From: an uncultured Pelagibacteraceae bacterium
GTDB lineage: Bacteria > Pseudomonadota > Alphaproteobacteria > Pelagibacterales > Pelagibacteraceae
Reading direction: 5' to 3'
Length of the DNA: 64,000 nt
Assembly: GCA_902554035.1 (NCBI GenBank)
Contig: CACDMX010000002.1
Location: 62,001-126,000 of the forward strand
A program made the position numbers and the translations under genes. Position 1 is the stretch's first letter. Each line of letters opens with the position of its first letter. The notes under the pieces were generated by a model. It had not been told where the DNA came from, searched no databases, and saw only the letters and a list, made by a program, of their open reading frames with translations. This document shows positions 35,757-45,693 of the stretch, piece by piece.

Positions 35757-36233
35757 ATGAATCTGAACAAAATTTTTAAAAATGCACTTCTAGTAGCTCT
35801 TGCGTGTTTAGCATTATCTGCTTGTGCAAAAAAAGTAGGCACAGGTCAAATGCAAGGCGATGTATATACAGGCACAGACACTGTTGAATATTTAGCATCT
35901 GGTGTTCCTGATAGAGTTTTCTTTGCAACAAATGAATCTGTTTTAACTACCAAGTCTAGAGAGACTTTGAGAAAACAAGCTGCTTGGTTAAGAAAAAATT
36001 CAAAAATTAATATAGTAATTGAAGGCCATGCTGACGAAAGAGGAACAAGAGAATATAACTTAGCATTAGGAGAAAGAAGAGCTAATGCTGCAAAAGATTA
36101 TTTAATGACTTACGGAATTTCTGCAGATAGAATTTCTGTGATTAGTTATGGAAAAGAGAGACCTGTAGACTCAGGTTCAAACCCACTTTCTTGGTCTAAA
36201 AATAGAAGATCAGTTACTGTAAAAGCTAACTAA
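35757..36233 (+). CDS. pal: Pal, peptidoglycan-associated lipoprotein
   Basis: This 158-aa lipoprotein has a signal peptide ending in the lipobox LSAC (Cys at about residue 23), after which it would be lipidated and sent to the outer membrane. The C-terminal OmpA-like domain binds peptidoglycan through EGHADERGTREYN (about residues 98-110), with GERRANAAKDYL following. It has a strong Shine-Dalgarno and is followed by an intrinsic terminator, so it is likely the most abundant product of the tol run. Confidence 0.96.
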   Translation: MNLNKIFKNALLVALACLALSACAKKVGTGQMQGDVYTGTDTVEYLASGVPDRVFFATNESVLTTKSRETLRKQAAWLRKNSKINIVIEGHADERGTREYNLALGERRANAAKDYLMTYGISADRISVISYGKERPVDSGSNPLSWSKNRRSVTVKAN

Positions 36234-36246
36234 AAATTTAATAAGA

Positions 36247-36283
36247 AAAGACCCTGTTAAACATTTATCAGGGTCTTTTTTTT
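36247..36283 (+). terminator. Rho-independent terminator after pal
   Basis: A perfect 10-bp stem pairs 36247-36256 (AAAGACCCTG) with 36269-36278 (CAGGGTCTTT), with a 12-nt loop and a T tract running to 36283. It lies 14 nt after the pal stop and 28 nt before cpoB. It is the only convincing intrinsic terminator I found in the window. Confidence 0.93.
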
Positions 36284-36311
36284 GCCATCATTATAATTAC
36301 AAATAAGTTTA

Positions 36312-37307
36312 ATGCTCAAGATTGCTAAAACTATATTGATAAGTTTTTTTTTATTTGTTTTTTTCTCAAATAATAAAATTATTGCAGAAACAACTAATGA
36401 TAATTTGGAAGAAATTATTGAAGTAATTAAACAAGATATAAAAACTCTTGAAAAAGCAGTTTACTCAGAAACAGAAAGCTCATTATCAAATAATTCTTTT
36501 GATAAAAATTCAGAAGATGTACTAACAAGACACCTCCTTAAATTATCAGAAATTGAAAATCAATTTCAAGAACTAACAAATAAATTTGAAGAAATAAATT
36601 TTAAATTAGATAAGTTATCAAGTAGATTATCAAAAGTTCAAGCTGATAACCAAATTAGATTTCAAAATATAGAAAATAATACAATTTCTAAAACAGATAA
36701 TATTGATGAAAATAAAACTGAAACTACTAAAGTTAGCAAAAAACAAGATGAGGAAATTTTGCCGGGATCCTCAGAACCACAAGACTTAGGTTCAATTTCT
36801 TATAAGGATACAGAAACAAATTTAAATACTCAACAGACACAATCTGTTGATGCGACTGGAACAGTTGTTACAGAGGAATTTAGTTCTGGAGAAAAATTAC
36901 TACCTGATGAGAGTCCAGAAAAACAATATGAATTTGCAACAAGTTTTTTAAAGGTTGGAGATTACAACATGGCAGAAAGAGCCTTTAAAGAATTTGTAGA
37001 TACAAATCCTAATCATACTTTGGCAGGCAATGCACAATATTGGTATGCTGAAACTTTTAGAATAAGACAATTGTATACTGATGCAGCTTCTGCATATTTA
37101 GAGGGATATCAAAAATATCCTAAAAGCACTAAGGGTCCTATAAATTTACTAAGACTTGGTGTATCATTAGTTCAGATAGGAGAGAAAGATCAAGGTTGTT
37201 TAATGATAACTGGTGTTCAAAAACAATACCCTAAAGCAAAACAGTCTGTTCTCCAAAAAGCTAAATATGAAGAAAAAAAGTTTGAATGTAAAAAAAATAA
37301 GTCATAA
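36312..37307 (+). CDS. cpoB: CpoB/YbgF, Tol-Pal associated TPR protein
   Basis: This 331-aa periplasmic protein has an N-terminal signal helix (about residues 5-24), a coiled-coil region (about 30-120), a Ser/Thr/Gln-rich linker and a C-terminal tetratricopeptide domain starting at PEKQYEFATSFLKVGDYNMAE (about 208). AQYWYAETFRIRQLYTDAASAY (about 242) is a typical YbgF repeat. CpoB coordinates outer-membrane constriction with peptidoglycan synthesis. It closes the tol-pal cluster, with its 3' end overlapping tilS. Confidence 0.9.
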   Translation: MLKIAKTILISFFLFVFFSNNKIIAETTNDNLEEIIEVIKQDIKTLEKAVYSETESSLSNNSFDKNSEDVLTRHLLKLSEIENQFQELTNKFEEINFKLDKLSSRLSKVQADNQIRFQNIENNTISKTDNIDENKTETTKVSKKQDEEILPGSSEPQDLGSISYKDTETNLNTQQTQSVDATGTVVTEEFSSGEKLLPDESPEKQYEFATSFLKVGDYNMAERAFKEFVDTNPNHTLAGNAQYWYAETFRIRQLYTDAASAYLEGYQKYPKSTKGPINLLRLGVSLVQIGEKDQGCLMITGVQKQYPKAKQSVLQKAKYEEKKFECKKNKS

Positions 37308-38307
37308 TAATTTTGTACTTAAATACCTAAATAATAAAGAAACTTTAAAAATTTTTAAAGAATTTAAAAAATCAATAGATATAAAAAATAAATATGCAGT
37401 AGCTATTTCTGGGGGAACAGATAGCATTGCTCTAGCATATATGTGTAAATGCTTATCAGAAATTTATAATACAAAATTCAAATATTATTTAATTGATCAT
37501 AAACTAAGACAAGAATCTACAAATGAAGCCTTTAAAGTTTTACAAATACTTAAAAAATTAAAAATAGATTGTAAAATATTAACATGGAGGGGTAAAAAAC
37601 CTAGATCAAACATACAATCCATTGCTAGAAATAAAAGATATGATTTATTGACAAAAGAGTGCAAAAAAAACAAAATTTCCTATTTACTTCTAGGACACCA
37701 CATTGACGATGTTTATGAAAATTTTTTACTCAGAATTTTACGAGGAAGTGGTTTGAAAGGACTTGTTTCTATGGATAAACTAACTGAAAGTAATTTTAAT
37801 AATATAAAATTAATAAGACCTTTAATCGATATTAAAAAATCTCAGTTAAAAAAGATATCGCAAAGTGTCTTTAAGTTTCACGTTGAAGATCCTTCTAATT
37901 TAAATGAAAAGTTTAAAAGAATAAGAATGAGAAAGTTAATTAAAACTTTAGAGGCCGAGGGTTTAGACAAAAATAAACTTAAACTTACAATTCAAAATCT
38001 TAGAGCATCTAATGATGCAATAAACTTTTATACTAAAAAAAATATTTACCAGAACTCATTTTTTTTTAAGGATAAAAATACTTTTTTTATAAATAAATTT
38101 TTTTTTGCTCAGCCAAGTGAAATAGTTTTTAGATCTTTTGGTGAAATACTTAAAAAAGTTGGAAAAAAATACTATACATCTAGAGGTAAAAGCATAAGCG
38201 CTGGAATAAAAAGAATTAAATCTGATAATTTCAAAAAGATGACATTAGGAGGATGTGTTATACAAAAAATCAGTGAAACTGTGACGGTTTTTCCAGAAAG
38301 ATCTTAA
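37267..38307 (+). CDS. tilS: tRNA(Ile)-lysidine synthase
   Basis: This enzyme (346 aa from this start) attaches lysine to C34 of tRNA-Ile(CAU) so that it reads AUA, a frequent codon in this AT-rich genome. The PP-loop ATP motif is AISGGTDSIAL (about residue 45 from this start), followed by YLIDHKLR and LLGHHIDDVYENFLLRILRGSG. The frame continues upstream to a GTG at 37213, 95 nt inside cpoB. I prefer the ATG at 37267, which overlaps cpoB by 41 nt. The C-terminal domain is reduced compared with E. coli TilS. Confidence 0.9.
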   Translation: MKKKSLNVKKISHNNFVLKYLNNKETLKIFKEFKKSIDIKNKYAVAISGGTDSIALAYMCKCLSEIYNTKFKYYLIDHKLRQESTNEAFKVLQILKKLKIDCKILTWRGKKPRSNIQSIARNKRYDLLTKECKKNKISYLLLGHHIDDVYENFLLRILRGSGLKGLVSMDKLTESNFNNIKLIRPLIDIKKSQLKKISQSVFKFHVEDPSNLNEKFKRIRMRKLIKTLEAEGLDKNKLKLTIQNLRASNDAINFYTKKNIYQNSFFFKDKNTFFINKFFFAQPSEIVFRSFGEILKKVGKKYYTSRGKSISAGIKRIKSDNFKKMTLGGCVIQKISETVTVFPERS

Positions 38308-38310
38308 AAA

Positions 38311-38335
38311 TGACAAATTTTGTACTAAAATGTCA
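38311..38335 (+). promoter_or_regulatory. imperfect inverted repeat between tilS and ftsH
   Basis: TGACA and TGTCA arms, extended inward by T/A runs, flank a GTAC core just after the tilS stop. It could be a weak transcript hairpin or an operator for ftsH. No function is shown. Confidence 0.3.
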
Positions 38336-38363
38336 CTTGTTTAATTTGCAATAATTCTTATCT
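38336..38363 (+). promoter_or_regulatory. candidate sigma-32 (RpoH) promoter of ftsH
   Basis: CTTG (38336-38339), 17 nt, then CTTATCT (38357-38363) matches the alphaproteobacterial heat-shock consensus CTTG-N17/18-CYTATNT. The start would fall near 38370, at the tandem ATGATG of ftsH, implying a leaderless or nearly leaderless mRNA. The cognate factor, RpoH, is encoded in this window. Confidence 0.45.
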
Positions 38364-38367
38364 TATA

Positions 38368-40263
38368 ATGATGAATTTTAAAAATTTAGTAATGTGGGCG
38401 GTTATAGTTTTTTTAACTATAGGGCTTTACAACATGTTTAAAAACCCCCAAGGCTCTTTGAAGAAAGCAAATACAATAATATTCTCTGAATTTTTGTCAG
38501 AGGTAGATAATGGAAGAGTTGTTAAAGTTGAAATTAAAGAAAATAATATCAAAGGTGTAATGTCAAATGGAGAAACATTTACAACTTATTCTCCAAATTA
38601 TCCAAATCTTATAGAGAGACTTACTGATAAAGGTGTAAGTATTTCAGCATCACCAGTTGATGAAAAAATGCCTTCTCTTCTAGGTGTACTATTATCTTGG
38701 TTTCCAATGTTGTTGCTAATTGCAGTTTGGATTTTTTTTATGAGACAAATGCAAGGTGGAAAAGGTGGGGCTATGGGATTTGGCCGTTCAAAAGCAAAAA
38801 TGATGAACGAAATTAAAGGAAAGGTAACTTTTAATGACGTTGCTGGAGTAGAAGAAGCGAAAGAAGAAGTTGAAGAAGTGGTAGAGTTTTTAAAAGATCC
38901 GAGAAAGTTTAGCAGACTTGGTGGTAAAATTCCAAGAGGCTGTCTTTTAGTTGGTCCTCCCGGTACTGGAAAAACTTTATTAGCAAGAGCTATAGCAGGT
39001 GAGGCTGGTGTGCCTTTTTTTACAATATCAGGATCTGATTTTGTTGAAATGTTTGTTGGTGTTGGAGCTTCGCGAGTTAGAGACATGTTTGAGCAAGGTA
39101 AAAAACATTCACCTTGTATAATTTTTATTGATGAGATTGATGCAGTAGGAAGAAGTAGAGGAGCGGGTTTAGGAGGTGGTAATGATGAAAGAGAACAAAC
39201 ATTAAATCAGTTGCTCGTTGAAATGGATGGTTTTGATACAAATGAGGGTGTAATAATTATTGCTGCAACTAACAGACCTGATGTATTAGATCCCGCATTA
39301 TTAAGACCAGGTAGATTTGATAGACAGGTTGTTGTCTCGCTTCCTGATATTATTGGTAGAGAAAAAATACTGAAGGTTCATGCTAAAAAAATATCTATGG
39401 CACCGGATGTTAATTTAAGAACAGTAGCAAGAGGAACGCCAGGATTTTCAGGTGCTGATTTGGCTAACTTAGTAAATGAGTCAGCTTTGTTAGCAGCAAG
39501 AAAAAATAAAAGAATTGTAACATACAATGAATTTGAAGAAGCTAAAGATAAAGTAATGATGGGTGCAGAAAGAAGATCAATGGTCATGACTGAAGAAGAG
39601 AAAAAATTAACTGCTTATCATGAAGCAGGTCACGCCATTGTAACCATTAATGAAAAAGCTGCATACCCAATTCATAAAGCAACAATAATTCCAAGAGGAA
39701 GAGCTTTAGGTATGGTTATGCAATTACCAGAAAAAGATGAGGTATCTCAAACAAGGGAACAGTTGCACGCTCAAATGGCAATTGCTATGGGTGGAAGAGT
39801 AGCTGAAGAGTTAATTTTTGGAGAAGATAAAGTGACCACTGGAGCTGCAAGCGATATAGAACAAGCAACAAAACGTGCTAGGGCGATGGTGATGAGAGCT
39901 GGACTTAGTAAAGAATTGGGTCCCATTGCTTATGGAGAAAACGAAGAAGAGGTATTCTTAGGTCGCTCAGTCGCTAGACAACAAAATATGTCAGAAGAAA
40001 CTGCTAAAAAAGTGGACTCAGAAATAAAAAAATTTGTTGAGAAAGGTTATGAGAGGGCAAGAACAGTATTAACAGAAAAAATTGAAGATTTACATAAACT
40101 TGCTAAAGCACTATTAACTTATGAAACATTAACAGGAAGTGAAATTGAAGATTTAATTAATAAGAACATTTATCCCTCAAATAAAGAAGACTTAAAAGCG
40201 AACGAGGAAAAACAAGACTCGGCGCTAGGATCAATGGGATTAAAGCCCAAGATAGTCCATTAA
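38368..40263 (+). CDS. ftsH: FtsH, ATP-dependent membrane zinc metalloprotease
   Basis: This 631-aa hexameric inner-membrane protease degrades misfolded membrane proteins and regulators such as RpoH. It has two N-terminal helices (about residues 7-22 and 107-124) around a small periplasmic domain. The AAA module has Walker A GPPGTGKT (about 196) and Walker B IIFIDEID, and the second region of homology includes RPGRFDRQ. The zinc site is HEAGH near 418. ATG occurs twice in tandem; the second (38371) gives MNFKNL, closer to alphaproteobacterial homologues. folP follows after 7 nt. Confidence 0.97.
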   Translation: MMNFKNLVMWAVIVFLTIGLYNMFKNPQGSLKKANTIIFSEFLSEVDNGRVVKVEIKENNIKGVMSNGETFTTYSPNYPNLIERLTDKGVSISASPVDEKMPSLLGVLLSWFPMLLLIAVWIFFMRQMQGGKGGAMGFGRSKAKMMNEIKGKVTFNDVAGVEEAKEEVEEVVEFLKDPRKFSRLGGKIPRGCLLVGPPGTGKTLLARAIAGEAGVPFFTISGSDFVEMFVGVGASRVRDMFEQGKKHSPCIIFIDEIDAVGRSRGAGLGGGNDEREQTLNQLLVEMDGFDTNEGVIIIAATNRPDVLDPALLRPGRFDRQVVVSLPDIIGREKILKVHAKKISMAPDVNLRTVARGTPGFSGADLANLVNESALLAARKNKRIVTYNEFEEAKDKVMMGAERRSMVMTEEEKKLTAYHEAGHAIVTINEKAAYPIHKATIIPRGRALGMVMQLPEKDEVSQTREQLHAQMAIAMGGRVAEELIFGEDKVTTGAASDIEQATKRARAMVMRAGLSKELGPIAYGENEEEVFLGRSVARQQNMSEETAKKVDSEIKKFVEKGYERARTVLTEKIEDLHKLAKALLTYETLTGSEIEDLINKNIYPSNKEDLKANEEKQDSALGSMGLKPKIVH

Positions 40264-40270
40264 ATATTAA

Positions 40271-41323
40271 ATGACTAAATATTACACTAGAGCGTGTAAT
40301 TTTTATTCAGGACAAAAATCATATGAACTGGTCAAAAACAAGCTAGCTCTTCCTTTAAATGATAATAGCTTACTATCTTTTGATACCATTGAAATCATAT
40401 CTAGAAAAGAGAAAAGAAAAATTCATATCAAAGACATTAATAAACAAAGTCATAAAGTTAAAAAAAAAATCAAGGAAGATATAAAATCAATTATAGGAAA
40501 AAAAAAATTTAAGGGATTAAATTTGAAAAAATTTCCTATTTTGATGGGAGTGGTTAATTTGACCCCAGATAGTTTTTCAGATGGAGGAAAATATAATAAA
40601 AAAAATCTGGGCTATAAATATGCGAGTCTTTTAATAAAAAATGGATGTGAAATTTTAGATATTGGAGGAGAGTCAACTAGACCAGGAGCAAAAGATATTA
40701 ATAAAAAAATTGAATGGAGAAGAATTAATAAAACTTTAAAAAAAGTTACAAAATTGAAAAAGTTTATTTCCATAGATACTAGAAAAAGCTGGATTATGGA
40801 AAAAGCAATAAAAAGTAATATAAATTTAATTAATGACGTATCTGGTTTGGATTATGATAAAAATACAAAACATATTTTGAAAAAATATAATATTCCATTC
40901 GTTATTCATCATATGGTCGGTACACCTAAAAATATGCAAAAAAAAGCAAGATATAAAAATGTTCTATTAGATGTTTACGATTTTTTTGAGAAAAAAATAA
41001 AAATGATAAGATCTTTGGGAATTAAACATAATAATATCATTTTAGACCCAGGTATAGGGTTTGGTAAAAATTTGAAACATAATATTACTTTAATTCACAA
41101 TATTTCTCTTTTTCACTCACTTGGTTTTCCTGTAATGTTAGGAATTTCAAGAAAAAAATTTATTAAGGATATATCTTTAAACAATGATAGCAAAGAAAGA
41201 TTAGGTGGAACAATATCATCTAGTTTATATGCAATGACACAAGGAATACAAATACTAAGAATTCATGATGTAAATGAAGTCAATCAAAGTATTAAAGTTT
41301 TTAAAACTCTAATTTTTAAATAA
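40271..41323 (+). CDS. folP: dihydropteroate synthase
   Basis: This 350-aa folate enzyme joins pterin pyrophosphate with para-aminobenzoate. The TIM barrel starts at about residue 90 with FPILMGVVNLTPDSFSDGGK. ILDIGGESTRPGA (about 128-140), INDVSGLDYD (about 190) and IILDPGIGFGKNL (about 255-267) are the pterin and pABA sites. The first about 90 residues are an extension also seen in alphaproteobacterial FolP. ftsH-folP-glmM is a conserved order. It abuts glmM with a 1-nt overlap. Confidence 0.93.
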   Translation: MTKYYTRACNFYSGQKSYELVKNKLALPLNDNSLLSFDTIEIISRKEKRKIHIKDINKQSHKVKKKIKEDIKSIIGKKKFKGLNLKKFPILMGVVNLTPDSFSDGGKYNKKNLGYKYASLLIKNGCEILDIGGESTRPGAKDINKKIEWRRINKTLKKVTKLKKFISIDTRKSWIMEKAIKSNINLINDVSGLDYDKNTKHILKKYNIPFVIHHMVGTPKNMQKKARYKNVLLDVYDFFEKKIKMIRSLGIKHNNIILDPGIGFGKNLKHNITLIHNISLFHSLGFPVMLGISRKKFIKDISLNNDSKERLGGTISSSLYAMTQGIQILRIHDVNEVNQSIKVFKTLIFK

Positions 41324-42657
41324 TGTTAAAAAAATATTTCGGAACAGATGGAATTAGAGGAAGAGTAAATGAAGGAAATATTAATGGAGAGATGTTTTTT
41401 AAATTCGGTTTAGCAGCTGGAACTTATTTTAAAAATTTAAAAAAAACAAAACAAACAGCAGTTATCGCAAAAGATACGAGACTATCAGGATATACACTTG
41501 AGCCAGCTTTAGTATCAGGTCTAACATCTGCAGGAATGCACGTTTATACTTTGGGTCCATTACCATCAAATGGCTTGGCAATGTTAACAAAAAGAATGAA
41601 AGCAAATATGGGCATAATGATAACAGCATCTCACAATCCATATTACGATAATGGATTGAAATTATTTGGACCAGATGGTTTGAAGCTGTCAGATAAAATT
41701 GAAAAAAAAATTGAAAAACTAATAGATACAAAGATAAAAAACAACTTATCTAAGCCCGATAAACTTGGAAGAGTAAAAAGATTAGAGGACGCTAATGATA
41801 GATATATCGAAATCTTAAAATCAAACTTTCCATCAACTTTTAGCTTAAAAGGCATTAGAATAGCGATAGATTGTGCAAATGGTGCAGGATACAAATCTGG
41901 GCCAAAACTTTTGAGTTCGTTGGGTGCAAAAGTTTATGATATTGGAACAGCTCCGGATGGATTAAATATAAATCTAAATTGTGGATCCACTTTTCCAAAA
42001 AAAATACAAACTTTAGTTAAAAAATATAAGGTTGATCTAGGAATTTCCTTGGATGGAGATGCAGATAGAATTATTTTATGTGACGAAAAAGGAAATATAA
42101 TTGATGGTGATCAAATTATAGCAATGCTTGCAAGTAGATGGAAAAGAAAAAAAATTCTTAAAGGTGGAGTAATTGGAACATTAATGTCAAATTATGGCTT
42201 ACAAAACTATTTTGCTGAACAAAATGTAAAATTTATAAGATCAAATGTTGGAGATAGATATGTTAAAGAAAAAATGCAAAAAAATAATTTTAATCTTGGA
42301 GGGGAACAATCAGGACATATTATATTAGGAAATTTTGCAACAACTGGTGACGGTCTGCTTGTAGCTTTAGAAGTTTTATTTTCAATGAGAAAAGGGAGAA
42401 AAGCTAGTGATTTATTTAATATTTTTAAACCCATGCCACAAATTTTAGAAAATGTCATTGTTAAAGACAAAAACTTAATAAATAAATTAAAATGTAAGCA
42501 GGCTATAAGGAAAGCAAACAAACTAATGGGTAAAAAAGGAAGACTTTTGGTTAGAAAATCTGGAACAGAACCTAAGATTAGAATTATGGGAGAGTCATTT
42601 AACAAGAAATTAATTAAACAATGTATAGATATTATTAAAAGGTCAATAAAATTTTGA
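41323..42657 (+). CDS. glmM: phosphoglucosamine mutase
   Basis: This 444-aa enzyme converts glucosamine-6-phosphate to glucosamine-1-phosphate for UDP-GlcNAc, needed for peptidoglycan and lipid A. The phosphoserine is in MITASHNPYYDNGLK (about residue 102), the metal site is SLDGDADR (about 243-250), and the phosphate-binding end is VRKSGTEPKIRIM (about 408). FGTDGIRGRVN at the N-terminus is typical. It overlaps thiD by 4 nt. Confidence 0.97.
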   Translation: MLKKYFGTDGIRGRVNEGNINGEMFFKFGLAAGTYFKNLKKTKQTAVIAKDTRLSGYTLEPALVSGLTSAGMHVYTLGPLPSNGLAMLTKRMKANMGIMITASHNPYYDNGLKLFGPDGLKLSDKIEKKIEKLIDTKIKNNLSKPDKLGRVKRLEDANDRYIEILKSNFPSTFSLKGIRIAIDCANGAGYKSGPKLLSSLGAKVYDIGTAPDGLNINLNCGSTFPKKIQTLVKKYKVDLGISLDGDADRIILCDEKGNIIDGDQIIAMLASRWKRKKILKGGVIGTLMSNYGLQNYFAEQNVKFIRSNVGDRYVKEKMQKNNFNLGGEQSGHIILGNFATTGDGLLVALEVLFSMRKGRKASDLFNIFKPMPQILENVIVKDKNLINKLKCKQAIRKANKLMGKKGRLLVRKSGTEPKIRIMGESFNKKLIKQCIDIIKRSIKF

Positions 42658-43466
42658 AACCCAGAACTAAAATTTTAATAATTGCAGGATCTGACTCCTC
42701 TGGTGGTGCGGGTATTCAGGCTGATATTAAAACCATAACAGCTTTAGGCTCATACGCAATGACCGCAATAACTGCTGTCACATCTCAAAATACTACCGGT
42801 GTAAAATCAATTTTAGCTATACCTGCTAAAGATATATCAAGGCAAATAGAATTTACTTCTAAGGATATTAAGCCAGATGCTATAAAAATTGGAATGCTTC
42901 ATTCAACTGATGTAATTAATGCAGTATTTAATTCATTAAAAAAAATAAATGTAAAAAAAGTTATTTTAGATCCAGTTATGGTAGCTAAAGGGGGAACCAA
43001 ATTAATTGATAGTTCCTCAATTGAAATTTTAAAATCAAATTTAATAAAAAGAGCCAGTTTAATAACACCGAATATACCTGAAGCAGAAATCTTATCAAAA
43101 ACTAAAATCTTTTCAAAAGATGACATGATTAAAGCTGCAAAAATTTTAATAAATTCTGGAGCAAAAAATGTATTAATAAAAGGAGGACATCTTAAATCAA
43201 ACTTAATTGAAGATATTTTTTTAAGTAAAAATGAAGTATCAGTTTTTAAAAATAAAAAATTCATTACAAAAAATACACACGGCACTGGGTGCACATTATC
43301 AAGTGCTATTGCCACATATTATTCATGTGGAAAAACATTAAAGAAATCTTGTGAAATGGCGATTAAGTATGTAAACCATGCAATTGGTTCAGGACCAAAT
43401 TTTGGAAAAGGACATGGGCCAATAAATCACTTAGGTGCTATAAATATAAAAAAAAAATTTAAATGA
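42654..43466 (+). CDS. thiD: hydroxymethylpyrimidine kinase / phosphomethylpyrimidine kinase
   Basis: This 270-aa ribokinase-fold enzyme phosphorylates HMP and HMP-phosphate to HMP-pyrophosphate, the pyrimidine half of thiamine. It has [20 protein letters not shown] (about residues 9-28), [10 protein letters not shown] (about 104-113), [12 protein letters not shown] (about 138) and [15 protein letters not shown] (about 206-220, catalytic aspartate position replaced by HGTGC context). The start is TTG, overlapping the glmM stop. SAR11 lacks thiC and imports HMP, so this kinase is the entry step for salvage. Its product feeds ThiE. Confidence 0.93.
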   Translation: MKPRTKILIIAGSDSSGGAGIQADIKTITALGSYAMTAITAVTSQNTTGVKSILAIPAKDISRQIEFTSKDIKPDAIKIGMLHSTDVINAVFNSLKKINVKKVILDPVMVAKGGTKLIDSSSIEILKSNLIKRASLITPNIPEAEILSKTKIFSKDDMIKAAKILINSGAKNVLIKGGHLKSNLIEDIFLSKNEVSVFKNKKFITKNTHGTGCTLSSAIATYYSCGKTLKKSCEMAIKYVNHAIGSGPNFGKGHGPINHLGAINIKKKFK

Positions 43467-44755
43467 AAAACGTAGCAGTTATAGGCTCTCAATGGGGCGA
43501 CGAAGGCAAAGGAAAAATTGTTGATTGGTTATCAAGTGAGGCTGATGTAGTAGTTAGGTTCCAAGGTGGACACAATGCTGGGCACACATTAGTTATAGAT
43601 GGTGTAACGTATAAGTTACGTTTATTACCTTCAGGCATAGTAAGAAAAAATAAAATATCTATTATTGGTAATGGTGTTGTAGTTGATCCTTGGGCATTGC
43701 TTGATGAAATTAATGAAATAAATTCTAAAGGAATTGATATAAACGAAAAAAACTTAATTATATCTGAGTCTGCAAACTTAATTTTGCCGTTTCATAGAGA
43801 AATGGATGAAATAAGAGAAGATGCAGCGGGAAAAGCTAAAATTGGAACTACAAGAAGAGGCATTGGTCCTGCTTACGAAGATAAAGTAGGAAGAAGATCA
43901 ATAAGAGTAATGGATTTAATTTCAGAAAAAAATCTAAATAATAGATTAGAAACAGTATTAATGCATCATAATGCAATTAGAAAAGGCCTTGGTAAAGAAA
44001 TTTATAAAAAAGAAAATTTGAAGAAGGAATTACTTGAAATAGCACCAAAAATTTTAAAATATTCCCAACCTGTTTGGAAAAAAATTGATGAATTTAAATC
44101 TGAAGGAAAAAAGATTTTATTTGAAGGTGCTCAAGGCATTTTACTTGATGTTGATCATGGAACTTATCCATTTGTAACTTCCTCAAACACAGTTGCAGCT
44201 TCAGCGGCCACCGGCTCAGGTTGCGGTCCAAACTCTATAAATTATGTTCTAGGTATAACAAAAGCTTATACCACTAGAGTTGGTGAAGGACCATTTCCCA
44301 CAGAGTTAAAGGATAAAATAGGAGAGGAGCTTGGAATACGAGGAAAAGAATTTGGAACAGTTACTAGTAGAAAAAGAAGGTGTGGATGGTTCGATGGAGT
44401 ATTAGTAAGACAGACTATTAAAATCTCTGGAATTAATGGAATTGCATTAACAAAACTTGATGTACTTGATGAGCTTGATGAGATAAAAATTTGTATTGCA
44501 TATGAACTAAATGGAAAAAAAATTGACTATTTGCCAGCAGCTGTTGATGATCAACTAAAAGTTAAACCGATTTATAAATCTTTTCAAGGGTGGAAATCTT
44601 CAACAAAAGGCATTAAAAAATTTGATAACCTTCCCGATAATGCTAAAAATTATATAAAAGAACTTGAAAAGTTTGTAGAAACTAAAGTATCAAGTATATC
44701 AACAAGCCCAGAAAGAAACGATACTATATTGATTGAAGATCCTTTTAAAATTTAA
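43463..44755 (+). CDS. purA: adenylosuccinate synthetase
   Basis: This 430-aa GTP-dependent enzyme makes adenylosuccinate from IMP and aspartate, the first committed step to [17 protein letters not shown] (residues 9-22) is the P-loop-like motif, and GHNAGHT (about 38-44) holds the catalytic histidine. [13 protein letters not shown] (about 129), [21 protein letters not shown] and the [11 protein letters not shown] loop are all present. It overlaps thiD by 4 nt and shares its stop with the convergent rpoH through TTAA. Confidence 0.97.
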   Translation: MKNVAVIGSQWGDEGKGKIVDWLSSEADVVVRFQGGHNAGHTLVIDGVTYKLRLLPSGIVRKNKISIIGNGVVVDPWALLDEINEINSKGIDINEKNLIISESANLILPFHREMDEIREDAAGKAKIGTTRRGIGPAYEDKVGRRSIRVMDLISEKNLNNRLETVLMHHNAIRKGLGKEIYKKENLKKELLEIAPKILKYSQPVWKKIDEFKSEGKKILFEGAQGILLDVDHGTYPFVTSSNTVAASAATGSGCGPNSINYVLGITKAYTTRVGEGPFPTELKDKIGEELGIRGKEFGTVTSRKRRCGWFDGVLVRQTIKISGINGIALTKLDVLDELDEIKICIAYELNGKKIDYLPAAVDDQLKVKPIYKSFQGWKSSTKGIKKFDNLPDNAKNYIKELEKFVETKVSSISTSPERNDTILIEDPFKI

Positions 44756-45645
44756 TTTGCTGGTAAGAGATTTTTTGATTTAGCAGAGTTCAGCATATGT
44801 TTCTGAAGTTTTTCAAAAGCTTTATTTTCAATTTGTCTTATTCTCTCTCTACTTATTTTAAATTTTTTACTTAGATCCTCTAATGTAGTTGGTTCATCAT
44901 TTAATCTTCTTGAGTATAAAATTTCTTTTTCTCGTTCATTTAAAATTTTTATTGAATCTTTTAAGAGATCTTTTCTTTGATCCATTTCTTCTTTTTGTGC
45001 TATCTTAAGTTCTTGATCCATATTTTTATCAACTATCCAGTCTTGCCATTCATCACCATCTTCACCAACTTGGGCATTTAAAGAATGTTCTTTTCCTAAT
45101 AACCTTCTATTCATTGAAACAACTTCTTCTTCACTCACATTTAACTTATCAGCAATTTCCGAAACATGCTCTTTTTTTAAGTCACCTTCTGACTTAGGCG
45201 CAATTTGATTTTTAAGTTTTTTTAAATTAAAAAATAATTTTTTTTGTGCAGTTGTTGTTCCAATTTTTACTAAACTCCATGATCTCAGAATATATTCTTG
45301 AATAGATGCTTTTATCCACCACATAGCATAAGTTGCTAGTCTAAATCCTTTTTCTGGTTCAAATTTTTTAACAGCTTGCATAAGCCCAATATTTCCTTCG
45401 GATATCATCTCGCTTACTGGCAAACCATAACCTTTATAACCCATGGCAATTTTTGCAACTAGCCTCAGATGACTAGTAACGAGTTTTTCTGCAGATTTAA
45501 CATTACCAGTTGTTTTCCAATTCTTTGCTAACATGTACTCCTCTTCAGCATCTAGCATCGGAAATTTTTTAATTTGAGCGAGATAAGCTGAAAGCCCCCC
45601 TTCATTTGACAAGACTGGAAGATTATAACTAGTAGTTGTATTCAT
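44752..45645 (-). CDS. rpoH: RNA polymerase sigma-32 factor
   Basis: This 297-aa heat-shock sigma factor has region 2 with [39 protein letters not shown] and [21 protein letters not shown] (about residues 63-125). The RpoH-specific box [13 protein letters not shown] lies at about 132-144. Region 4 has a helix-turn-helix at [21 protein letters not shown] (about 256-276). A CTTG-N17-CTTATCT site before ftsH could be a target. It is convergent with purA (4-nt overlap) and lies 48 nt from rluD. Confidence 0.96.
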   Translation of the reverse strand: MNTTTSYNLPVLSNEGGLSAYLAQIKKFPMLDAEEEYMLAKNWKTTGNVKSAEKLVTSHLRLVAKIAMGYKGYGLPVSEMISEGNIGLMQAVKKFEPEKGFRLATYAMWWIKASIQEYILRSWSLVKIGTTTAQKKLFFNLKKLKNQIAPKSEGDLKKEHVSEIADKLNVSEEEVVSMNRRLLGKEHSLNAQVGEDGDEWQDWIVDKNMDQELKIAQKEEMDQRKDLLKDSIKILNEREKEILYSRRLNDEPTTLEDLSKKFKISRERIRQIENKAFEKLQKHMLNSAKSKNLLPAN

Positions 45646-45693
45646 AGACGTATTTATTTAATAAAGATTTTTAATTTTTCAATGATTTATTTT

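Noticed and set aside
38598..39086. Minus-strand ORF of 162 aa antisense to ftsH
   Set aside because: It is a mirror frame of the conserved AAA region with Ser/Pro-rich composition; ftsH on the plus strand explains the DNA.
42207..42605. Minus-strand ORF of 132 aa antisense to glmM
   Set aside because: It is a shadow of the glmM frame with no start context or recognisable motif.
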